Assembly (NCBI GenBank): GCA_947259355.1
Contig: CAMYMF010000041.1
Span: forward strand, 1-33,457
Direction of reading: 5' to 3'
DNA: 33,457 nt
DNA from: an uncultured Nitrospirota bacterium
GTDB lineage: Bacteria > CG2-30-53-67
Part shown: piece after piece, positions 8,934-16,359 of the stretch
Position numbering within the stretch: position 1 is the stretch's first letter
Layout: every line of letters starts with the position of its first letter
The notes under the pieces: generated by a model
Told to the model about the DNA's origin: nothing
Seen by the model: only the letters and a program-made list of their open reading frames with translations
Databases searched by the model: none
Made by a program: the position numbers and the translations under genes

Positions 8934-10115
8934 ATGCATTGCGAGAAGAATATTCTCGTCGTCGATGACGAGAGCCGAAACGTGCGACTGTTGAAAGCCC
9001 TCCTGGTACCCATGGGCTACGCCGTACAGACGGCACTGAGCGGTGCGGAGGCCATGGAGATCGTCGACAAAGCGTGTCCGGATCTGTTGCTTCTCGACAT
9101 CATGATGCCCGAGATCGACGGATTTGAGGTGTGCCGACGGGTCAAGGAAAACGAGTCGACACGGCCCACACCCGTCATCATGGTGACGGCGCTTCAAAGC
9201 AAGGAGGACCACCTGAAAGCCATGGAAGCTGGCGCAGATGATTTCTTGAGCAAACCGGTGGATGCGACGGAGTTGTCCATTCGGATCAAGTCCCTCCTCA
9301 GGATAAAGGCATACCACGAAGATCTGCAGGCCAGTTACAGCGAAATCGCCGAAAAGAACGAAAAACTGGCCAGCCTGCATCAGATGAAAGAACAGCTCAT
9401 GCACATGATAGTCCATGATCTGAGCAATCCGCTCAACAATATCACCTGGGGTCTGGAACTGCTTTCAGCGGGTCGGGACGAACTCCCCGGTGTCTTTACG
9501 GGACTCATTGATGGGCTGGTCTGCAGTTGCAGAGATGTGAACGACATGGTGCAGAACATTCTGGACGTATACAAAATGGAAGACGAGAAGCTCAAGCCCG
9601 TTAAGAAACTGGGGTCTTTGGACGGGTTGATTCGTGAAGTCGTCTCCCTATTTGAGCTGAAGGCAACAGAGAGAAGAATCTCCATGACGTGCGAGGCGTG
9701 TATGCAACTCCCCACCGTTTCGCTGGACGCGGTGCTCATCAAGCGGGTTTTGGCGAACCTGCTGAACAACGCCATCCGGCACACACCAACCGGGGGGGAG
9801 GTCGGTGTTGCGGTGGCGCACCTGCCGGACGAGAGGGCGGTTTGCGTCCGTGTCTGGGACAGTGGCAGCGGGCTGGCGCCTGAGTATCACGAAAAGATAT
9901 TCGACAAGTTTGAACAGGTCCATCTCAGAGTGTCGGCTGGGCGATCGGGAGGGCATGGGTTGGGGCTGGCCTTTTGCCGAATGGCCGTCGAGGCCCACGG
10001 AGGTCGTATCTGGCTGGAAAGTCATAGTGATGGTGGGGGGTGCACTTTCTGCTTCACCCTGCCGCTGGTCGAATCGGTACGGACGACACAAGTGTCGACA
10101 GCGAGGATGTCATGA
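8934..10115 (+). CDS. Receiver-domain histidine kinase (REC-HisKA-HATPase), cytoplasmic
   Basis: Soluble two-component protein with the receiver at the front. The start is set at the ATG at 8934 (393 residues). The frame is open back to 8760, but a terminator lies inside that stretch and the receiver fold begins at residue 5. No good ribosome site precedes 8934, and a GTG at 8904 is possible. REC (about 5-122) has the acidic pair in VVDDE, phospho-acceptor Asp55 (LLLLDIMMP), Thr in VTA and Lys in SKP. A coiled linker (about 125-152) follows, then the H-box with His161 (IVHDLSNPLNNI). The N-box is NLLNNAIRHTP, the G1 box DSGSGLAP and the G2 box GGHGLGLAF. There are no membrane segments. Its TGA overlaps the next start as ATGA (10112-10115). 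It probably receives phosphate from another kinase, with its own kinase domain under receiver control. Confidence 0.93.
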   Translation: MHCEKNILVVDDESRNVRLLKALLVPMGYAVQTALSGAEAMEIVDKACPDLLLLDIMMPEIDGFEVCRRVKENESTRPTPVIMVTALQSKEDHLKAMEAGADDFLSKPVDATELSIRIKSLLRIKAYHEDLQASYSEIAEKNEKLASLHQMKEQLMHMIVHDLSNPLNNITWGLELLSAGRDELPGVFTGLIDGLVCSCRDVNDMVQNILDVYKMEDEKLKPVKKLGSLDGLIREVVSLFELKATERRISMTCEACMQLPTVSLDAVLIKRVLANLLNNAIRHTPTGGEVGVAVAHLPDERAVCVRVWDSGSGLAPEYHEKIFDKFEQVHLRVSAGRSGGHGLGLAFCRMAVEAHGGRIWLESHSDGGGCTFCFTLPLVESVRTTQVSTARMS

Positions 10116-11914
10116 AAGCGATGAAGGTTCTGGTGATCGAGGACAACCCCATCAACATGAAGCTGGTACGCTCGCTGCTCGAGATAGGGGGCTATCAGTG
10201 TCTGGAAGCCGGAGAGGCCGCGACGGGCATCCAACTGGCCCGGCAGCACAAACCGGAGCTGATCTTAATGGATCTGCAGCTGCCAGGGATGGACGGCCTG
10301 ACCGCGACCAGGCAGATCAAAGAAGATCCCGACCTCCAGGGAATTCCGGTTCTTGCGCTGACGGCCCATGCCATGCGGGGCGATGATTCCAAAGCTCTGG
10401 CCGCTGGGTGCTCGGCGTATATTCGTAAACCGATCGACACGCGTCGGTTTTTGAAAACCATTGCACCCTTCCTGCGGCGCGGGAGCAGCAATGCCCACCC
10501 GGTGGTGCCTTCGGGCAAGGTGTTCAGGCCGAGAATTCTGGTTGTGGACGACATGCCGGTGAATGTGAAAATTCTGGCTGCCAAGCTGCCGGCGGCCCAG
10601 TTTGACGTGCTCAAAGCGTACGGCGGGGAAGAAGCCATCGAGGTCGTGCGTCGGGAATCGCCCGATCTGATTCTATTGGATTATATGATGCCCGAGGTCG
10701 ACGGCTACGAGGTGACCAAGGTCTTGAAGAGCGACGCGGACACCCGGGACATTCCGATTGTCATCATTACGGCGCTCGATGGCACAGAGGAGAAGATCAG
10801 CGTGTTGGAGGCGGGCGCGGAAGACTTCCTGAACAAACCAGTGAACACGGTGGAGCTTCTCGCCCGGGTGAACTCCCTGTTGCTCATGAAACAATACAAA
10901 GAGCAGCTGAGTCTTCGCCGCGAGTCGGCGGGTCTGTCGGTGTGGCGCGAGGGAGAAGACGCCCTCCCCAACGTGGCCGATGACTTCCCCACGATCCTCA
11001 TTGTGGAAGACGGCGAAAGAGATGCGCGACTGTTGGAGAGCTGCCTGCACGGTATGCCGGTGCGGGTACTGCAGGCAAATAGCGGCCAGGAGGCCCTGCT
11101 CTATGCGAAGCGACGCCAGGTGGATCTGGTAGTTCTCGACATTCTCCTGCCCGACATTGATGGATTCGAGATTTGCCGCCAGATCAAGGCAGACAGCCGG
11201 ACCGAGGATATCCAGATCGTCATGGTGACCTGCCTGCGGGACTTGGACAACAGAATCAAAGGGATCGAGATGGGGGTGGACGATTATCTGATCAAGCCGG
11301 TGCAGAGTCGAGAGCTCTTGGCCAGGATCAAGACCCTATTGAAAAAGAAATTCTATCTCAATCGGCTGCAGCTTCATCTCGAAGCGGCCATGACCACCGC
11401 CATTTTGGATGGCCTGACCGGTCTTTACAACCATAACTATCTGCAGCGTTTTCTCGAATTGGAACTCAAGAAATCGGCCCGCCATCGTTATCCCGTTGGA
11501 TTCCTCCTGGTCGACATCGACGATTTCAAAGCCTGCAATGACTCCTTCGGCCATCTCACGGGCGACCAGATTCTCAAGGAGGTCTCTCTGGTGTTGCAAG
11601 GCGCACTACGGGACACCGATCTGGCGTCGCGCTACGGTGGTGAGGAGTTTGCGGTGGTTTTACCGTATTGCGACAAACAAAACGCCCAGCGGGTGGCGGA
11701 ACGGGTCCGCGAGCAGATTGCCGCACACCCCTTTTCAGAGAAGATTGATGAATTTCAGGGTGGTCTCACCGTCAGCATCGGCGTTGCAGCGTACCCCGAG
11801 GATGCCGCTACCCCTCAGGATTTGATTCGACGGGCCGATCGAATGCTTTATGCGGCAAAGAAAGATGGTAAGAACCGGGTCTGCCTGCATCCCTGCGAAC
11901 CTGTTCAGTCATAA
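10112..11914 (+). CDS. Triple-receiver diguanylate cyclase (REC-REC-REC-GGDEF)
   Basis: Predicted c-di-GMP synthase controlled by phosphorylation, resembling PleD but with three receivers. The ATG at 10112 overlaps the preceding stop and has GAGG five bases upstream, so it is coupled to the kinase before it. The protein has 600 residues. REC1 (about 3-122) has acceptor Asp54 (ILMDLQLPG). REC2 (about 140-258) has Asp190 (ILLDYMMPE). REC3 (about 293-411) has Asp343 (VVLDILLPD). All three retain the acidic pair, the Thr and the Lys-Pro motif, so all look phosphorylatable. The GGDEF domain (about 425-595) has an active-site GGEEF at 509-513. An intact RxxD inhibitory site (RDTD, 500-503) lies five residues before it. 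A six-pair GC hairpin (11916-11940) without a T tract follows the stop. Confidence 0.95.
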   Translation: MKAMKVLVIEDNPINMKLVRSLLEIGGYQCLEAGEAATGIQLARQHKPELILMDLQLPGMDGLTATRQIKEDPDLQGIPVLALTAHAMRGDDSKALAAGCSAYIRKPIDTRRFLKTIAPFLRRGSSNAHPVVPSGKVFRPRILVVDDMPVNVKILAAKLPAAQFDVLKAYGGEEAIEVVRRESPDLILLDYMMPEVDGYEVTKVLKSDADTRDIPIVIITALDGTEEKISVLEAGAEDFLNKPVNTVELLARVNSLLLMKQYKEQLSLRRESAGLSVWREGEDALPNVADDFPTILIVEDGERDARLLESCLHGMPVRVLQANSGQEALLYAKRRQVDLVVLDILLPDIDGFEICRQIKADSRTEDIQIVMVTCLRDLDNRIKGIEMGVDDYLIKPVQSRELLARIKTLLKKKFYLNRLQLHLEAAMTTAILDGLTGLYNHNYLQRFLELELKKSARHRYPVGFLLVDIDDFKACNDSFGHLTGDQILKEVSLVLQGALRDTDLASRYGGEEFAVVLPYCDKQNAQRVAERVREQIAAHPFSEKIDEFQGGLTVSIGVAAYPEDAATPQDLIRRADRMLYAAKKDGKNRVCLHPCEPVQS

Positions 11915-11980
11915 TCCCCCGGATCACCAGACTGCGGGGGCCTGGTACCCGAAAAGCGTTTATGAGGAGGAGAGAGACAC

Positions 11981-13846
11981 GTGGTTGTGTCCGAACGTAT
12001 CCTTATTGTGGATGATGATCCCATTATCTGCGAGCTGCTGAGTGCCGAGCTGGGTGCCCAAGGCTATGCGGTGAGCACCGTGGACCGAGGCGAGGCGGCT
12101 CTCGAGACATTACAGCGGGAATCCTTCAGCCTCATCATGCTCGACCTCTACCTGCCCGGCATTCACGGAATCGATGTGTTGCGGGAAATCCGCCGCGTGC
12201 ATTCCGACGTAGATGTCATCCTCATGACGGGCCATGCTTCGACGGAGACCGCCATCGAGGCGCTGCGCTTGGGCGCACAGGATTACTTGAACAAACCCTT
12301 GGTGAATCTCGATTCCGTCATCCACGTGATCCGCAAAACCATTGAAAAACGTGAACTCCAGCGGGAAAACCACCGGCTGGTGCTCGAGTTGCAGACGAAG
12401 AATCTGGAACTGGCCTCCGCCGTCAAACGCCTGACCTCCCTGATGGATGCCGGCCGGGCGATGAGCGGCGTTTTCAACATGGATCACCTTCTGGACTTCT
12501 TCCTTGGGCTGGTGACCGAAGAGCTGGGTGTGAAACGCTCCTCCGTGATGCTCGTTGACGACGCCACGCAGGAGATCTATATTGCCGCTGCCCGGGGGCT
12601 CGATGAAGAGATCGTCAAGTCCGTCCGTCTGAAAATCGGAGAGGGGATCGCAGGGCGGGTCGTACAGGAGGGGCGGCCTATCTTCGTGGAGGATATCGAA
12701 GGGGATTGGGGCGGCGGCGGTGCTCAGAGGCCCGATCTGTCTCAGTCCTTCATATCCTTTCCCATTGTCCTGGGGGTCCCCATCAAGCACAAGGCGGGTG
12801 TTCTAGGGGTAATCAATCTGACCAACAAAAGCTCTGGTCTTCCCTTCGACAAACGGGACGTCGATTTCGTGGCCACCCTGGCCGGACAGGCCGCCGTGGC
12901 CATCGAGGCGGCCAAGCGCTTCAAGGAAATCCGGGCGTACCAGCAGAACCTGGAGTCCGTCGTGAACGACAGAACCCTGGAGCTGCGGGAAGCCAGCCAA
13001 CGGGCCTATCTCATGGCCGAGCGGGCCGAGGCGGCCAACCTGGCCAAGAGTCAGTTTCTGGCCAACATGAGCCATGAGCTCCGCACCCCCTTGAACGCGG
13101 TGATCGGATTCTCCGAGCTGCTCGTCGATAGCCATGCGGGGCCCTTGACACGCACACAGGAGGAGTACCTGCAGGACATCCTTGTCAGCGGCCGCCATCT
13201 GCTGGCCCTGGTGGAGGACATCCTGGACTTGTCCAAGATCGAGGCGGGAAAGATGGAAATGGAGCTGGGACCGGTGGACATGGCGTCGCTGCTGGAGGGG
13301 AGCCTGTTCATGGTCAAGGAGAAAGCTGCACGCCACGGCATTTCCCTTGCGGTGGGTTCGGGAGAGGCCATACGGGTGATCATTGCAGACGAACGAAAAC
13401 TCAAACAGGTGGTGTACAATCTGCTCTCCAACGCCGTGAAGTTCACACCCGACGGAGGCAGCATCGTTCTGTCAGCACGGGAAGTTGAAAAAGATTTTCT
13501 CCTGGAAACCATCCCCCGGTCTTTCTGCCAAGAATGTGGTGAGTTGATGAACAAAGATGCGCCGGCGTATCTGGAAGTCGCCGTGCGCGATACGGGCATT
13601 GGTATCCGGCCGGAAAATCTCAAGAAGATCTTCGAGCCCTTTCAGCAGGACGACAATTCCACCTCCCGCAGATTCGGAGGGACGGGATTGGGCCTTTCGC
13701 TCTGTCGCAAGATCATGGAAATGCACCGGGGGGCGATCTGGGTGGAGAGCGAGCCCGATCAGGGAAGCACCTTCACCTTTGCCATCCCCATGACACCCGC
13801 AACGGACGCGGTGGCCCCTGCCGACGAGTCCGTGGTTGAAAGCTGA
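11981..13846 (+). CDS. REC-GAF histidine kinase with CxxC insertion in the ATPase domain
   Basis: Soluble sensor kinase, third gene of the signalling cluster. The GTG at 11981 follows GAGGAGG ten bases upstream; the protein has 621 residues. REC (about 5-120) has VDDDP and phospho-acceptor Asp55 (IMLDLYLPG), with the NKP lysine. A helical linker leads to a GAF domain (about 165-312; KIGEGIAGRVVQEGRPIFVED). A coiled segment (about 315-355) comes next, then HisKA with His365 (NMSHELRTPLNAV). The HATPase has N-box NLLSNAVKFTP, G1 DTGIGI and G2 GGTGLGLSL. Between the first strands of the HATPase and the G1 box there is an insert of about 25 residues containing FCQEC (Cys516 and Cys519). No membrane segments are seen. 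GAF domains often bind small molecules or cyclic nucleotides; the ligand is unknown here. Confidence 0.94.
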   Translation: MVVSERILIVDDDPIICELLSAELGAQGYAVSTVDRGEAALETLQRESFSLIMLDLYLPGIHGIDVLREIRRVHSDVDVILMTGHASTETAIEALRLGAQDYLNKPLVNLDSVIHVIRKTIEKRELQRENHRLVLELQTKNLELASAVKRLTSLMDAGRAMSGVFNMDHLLDFFLGLVTEELGVKRSSVMLVDDATQEIYIAAARGLDEEIVKSVRLKIGEGIAGRVVQEGRPIFVEDIEGDWGGGGAQRPDLSQSFISFPIVLGVPIKHKAGVLGVINLTNKSSGLPFDKRDVDFVATLAGQAAVAIEAAKRFKEIRAYQQNLESVVNDRTLELREASQRAYLMAERAEAANLAKSQFLANMSHELRTPLNAVIGFSELLVDSHAGPLTRTQEEYLQDILVSGRHLLALVEDILDLSKIEAGKMEMELGPVDMASLLEGSLFMVKEKAARHGISLAVGSGEAIRVIIADERKLKQVVYNLLSNAVKFTPDGGSIVLSAREVEKDFLLETIPRSFCQECGELMNKDAPAYLEVAVRDTGIGIRPENLKKIFEPFQQDDNSTSRRFGGTGLGLSLCRKIMEMHRGAIWVESEPDQGSTFTFAIPMTPATDAVAPADESVVES

Positions 13847-14450
13847 TTCCTTTGGGTATGCCTGGATTTCGTTGGAAAGAGCCCCGGTCTGCCCCGGCGC
13901 CGCGGGAAAATTACGCCGTCCCCGTCGAGCCAGAAATAATGTTCAGCCCGGATATTGCATGAGCAAATCTAGTGTGAGGCCGGACTCGTAGCGGCGTCGC
14001 ATTCTGCGAAGACGGATAAACTGCCATATGTGGCGTTGCAACGAATTTCCTCACTTCGAAATATTCCAGTCTTCAGCGAGAAAATTCTCTGCGCCTTGCC
14101 TATGTTGCTTCTACGGCCTCTCGTCACGATCACTTATGCAATATCCGCGCTGGAGACAGCGTGCAGGTGTTGCAAGAAGTATACACTCCTCCGTGTTGCG
14201 GCCACCACAAGCAAGGGCCGGCCGGACCTTTCCAGAGTGACTTTCTGACCCCCGCCAGTCTTGCACTGACTCGTTAAGCTGCTGATATCCTTCATTCTTT
14301 CGACAACGAGGGAGCCCGCCCACAGGTGGAAGGACGCTGTCCGAGTTTTGGCATCGTCCTTGCAGATCCTCCAAATAGAGAAGCATGGATATGTTCATTA
14401 GAGGTGTGCGCCGCACGATGACGCGATATGCGGCCATGGAGGGTTGCATA
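13847..14450. other. 604-base stretch without a convincing gene
   Basis: Several short open frames exist (for example 14028-14240 plus and parts of 14111-14572 minus), but none has a recognisable motif, credible ribosome site or coding-like composition. A GC-rich patch near 13893-13910 contains GGCGCCGCGGG but no T tract, so I do not call a terminator. The stretch probably holds the promoter of the DUF3108-type gene, but no strong -35/-10 pair stands out. Confidence 0.5.
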
Positions 14451-15269
14451 GTGGCACCCAAGCAGGGAACCAAGCTCGGAGCTTTCGCGGCGGCAGTGGT
14501 CGTTTTTCTTTTGGCGCTGCTGGTACCGAATCTGCCCGCCAGCCGGACAGGACAAATCCCCGGTGGGGCCATCGCACCAGCTCCCTTCGGTCTGGGCGAG
14601 GAACTCCGTTACGTGATCCGCTGGGGAGTGGTGCCGGCGGGCCACGGAACGATCAAGATTTCTCATGCGGAGCAAGGCAAAGCGGGCGTGTACCACATTG
14701 TCACCACGGCGCGTAGCAACGCCTTCGTCGATACGTTCTACAGAGTTCGCAACCGGATCGAATCCTTTCTGGATCTGAACCGCCAGGCCTCTGTGGGCTA
14801 CCGCAAGATCCAGCGTGAAGGGCGCCGTAATCGGGACGTGGACCTCGTCTTCGATCATAGGGAGAACCGGGTGACCCTGATCAAGAACGGCAAGATCAAA
14901 CGGGAAATCACCGTTCCCGGCAACGTTCACGATCCCCTGTCGGCCATCTACTATCTCCGCACCGTCCCGAGCTTTGATAACGGCCCGGTGTCTTTGAATG
15001 TGACGGATGGCAAGAAGAGTTATCAGGTTTCCGTCCGGGTGCTCGGGAGAGAGGCGGTGGAAACTCCGCTGGGCTACTTCAATACGATCAAGGTCGAGCC
15101 AAGCATCGAAGATATGGAGATCATCTTCGAGAAAAAGAAAAACGGGAAGCTGTTCATATGGCTTACCGATGACGCACGGAAGATCCCGGTGAAAATGAAA
15201 AGTGAGCTCTACTTCGGGTCGATCCAGGCGATTCTCTCCGACGCCAGTTTGGGTACCCGTGACGATTAG
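14451..15269 (+). CDS. DUF3108-type exported protein
   Basis: Conserved protein of unknown function, predicted to be exported. I prefer the GTG at 14451 because GGAGGG (14438-14443) sits seven bases before it. In-frame ATGs at 14385, 14391, 14418 and 14436 would add up to 22 residues of charged sequence before the signal. From the GTG it has 272 residues. A hydrophobic segment (AAAVVVFLLALLVPNLP, about 12-28) acts as a signal peptide or anchor. A mainly beta domain follows, opening with FGLGEELRYVIRWGVVPAGHG, which is the pattern at the start of the DUF3108 family. Later motifs include DPLSAIYYLR and LFIWLTDDARKIPVKM. DUF3108 proteins are thought to be periplasmic or outer-membrane-associated; no reaction is known. 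It sits alone between the signalling cluster and the converging hisH. Confidence 0.75.
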   Translation: MAPKQGTKLGAFAAAVVVFLLALLVPNLPASRTGQIPGGAIAPAPFGLGEELRYVIRWGVVPAGHGTIKISHAEQGKAGVYHIVTTARSNAFVDTFYRVRNRIESFLDLNRQASVGYRKIQREGRRNRDVDLVFDHRENRVTLIKNGKIKREITVPGNVHDPLSAIYYLRTVPSFDNGPVSLNVTDGKKSYQVSVRVLGREAVETPLGYFNTIKVEPSIEDMEIIFEKKKNGKLFIWLTDDARKIPVKMKSELYFGSIQAILSDASLGTRDD

Positions 15270-15582
15270 CCCCCATCTGGAAATGGCCCTTTTCCCGATG
15301 AGCTGCGTTCTCCGCGTGTTTACTTCCGCAACGTATAATCAATACGCCTCGTCGTAAACCCTTGTGCGGCCTTGCTCATCGAAAAAATTGGTCATTTATT
15401 ACGCGGAAACAATTGGCGCCCATTTTATTTTCTGCAACTAGCGATGCGTGCGTGTCGGGGGTTCGAGTGCCCTCGGGTGCCCGCCAACCCCCCCGTACCC
15501 CAAACTGTAGGCCGATGTAGACGATCTGAATAAGCTGTGGATGGGTCTGTGGACGCTCTGTGAGGAAGCTGTGGAGGCGTGG
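15270..15582. other. 313-base intergenic region between converging genes
   Basis: No protein gene is supported. It contains a T-arm-like tRNA remnant candidate around 15451-15487 and a short helically phased CTGTG repeat at 15535-15579 next to the hisH stop. No clear terminator with a T tract is seen for either converging gene. Confidence 0.5.
15535..15579. repeat. Four degenerate CTGTG units at 11-12 base spacing
   Basis: CTGTG occurs at 15535, 15547, 15558 and 15569. Three of the four continue as CTGTGGA, and an AAGCTGTGGA block occurs twice (15532-15541 and 15566-15575). The period equals one helical turn, so all copies face the same side of the DNA. The array ends four bases before the hisH stop codon. 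Function unknown. Confidence 0.55.
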
Positions 15583-16224
15583 CTACGATCTGTTGCTACT
15601 CAATCGGGCAAAGTTCTTTAGGATGGACAGCCCCAGGGCCTGACTCTTCTCCGGATGGAACTGCGTCGCGAAGATATTGTCTTTCCAGATCATTGATGTG
15701 AACTCGACGCCATACTCCGTGCGGGTAGCCACGACCGCCGGGTCTTCGGGATCCACGTAGTAGGAGTGCACGAAGTAGAGATAGGCCCCATCCGGGACGT
15801 CTGCCAACACCGGGGGGGCGCTGAGCTTGCGGATGGCATTCCAGCCCATGTGCGGGATCTTGTAACGCGATTTGGTCCCGCCCTCGGCCCTTTCAAAGCG
15901 GAACTTGCGCACTTTGCCGGGGATGATATCCAGGCCCTCGAAACGGCCGAACTCCTCGCTCTCTGTGAAAAGGATCTGCAGGCCGAGGCAGATTCCCAGA
16001 TAGGGTTTGCCCGCCTCGATGTGTGCCCGAATCGAATCCGTAAGCGAGCGCTCCTCGAGATGGCGCATACAGTCCCGAAACGCACCGACGCCGGGCAGCA
16101 CGACCGCCGACGCGCTCCGGACAGACGCCGGGTCTTGCACCACCCGGGCTGGGGTGCCCACCTTCTCAAATCCCTTCTGGACACTGCGCAGGTTGCCCAT
16201 TCCGTAATCGACAATGGCAATCAT
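15583..16224 (-). CDS. hisH: HisH, imidazole glycerol phosphate synthase glutaminase subunit
   Basis: Class I glutamine amidotransferase that releases ammonia for HisF in histidine and purine-precursor (AICAR) synthesis. The ATG at 16224 has GAGG five bases upstream and gives the standard family start MIAIVDYGMGNLRSV; 213 residues is a normal length. The nucleophile is Cys79 (GICLGLQ). The rest of the catalytic triad is His190 and Glu192 (QFHPEKS). PHMGWNAI (about 124-131) is a typical HisH motif. HisF, its obligate partner, is not in the window. A REC-GAF-GGDEF gene lies 135 bases upstream on the same strand and separates hisH from hisDCB. Confidence 0.97.
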   Translation of the reverse strand: MIAIVDYGMGNLRSVQKGFEKVGTPARVVQDPASVRSASAVVLPGVGAFRDCMRHLEERSLTDSIRAHIEAGKPYLGICLGLQILFTESEEFGRFEGLDIIPGKVRKFRFERAEGGTKSRYKIPHMGWNAIRKLSAPPVLADVPDGAYLYFVHSYYVDPEDPAVVATRTEYGVEFTSMIWKDNIFATQFHPEKSQALGLSILKNFARLSSNRS

Positions 16225-16359
16225 TATCTCCTCGTTCTCTTGTGTTGAGGAGGCCATAGTAGCGATTCGCGCAAACTCTGTCAATCGGGGATTTATTGTG
16301 ACAGCACTTGTTGGTTAGCCTTGGGGTACTTGTTGTGCAGGTAGTTTGCGTGGGGCTCT

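Noticed and set aside
11916-11940. CCCCCG/CGGGGG hairpin after the triple-REC cyclase
   Set aside because: No T tract follows, so it is not a standard terminator; it may only shape the intercistronic RNA.
14028-14248. Two short plus-strand open frames of about 70 residues
   Set aside because: No motif, no ribosome site, and both overlap each other in different frames.
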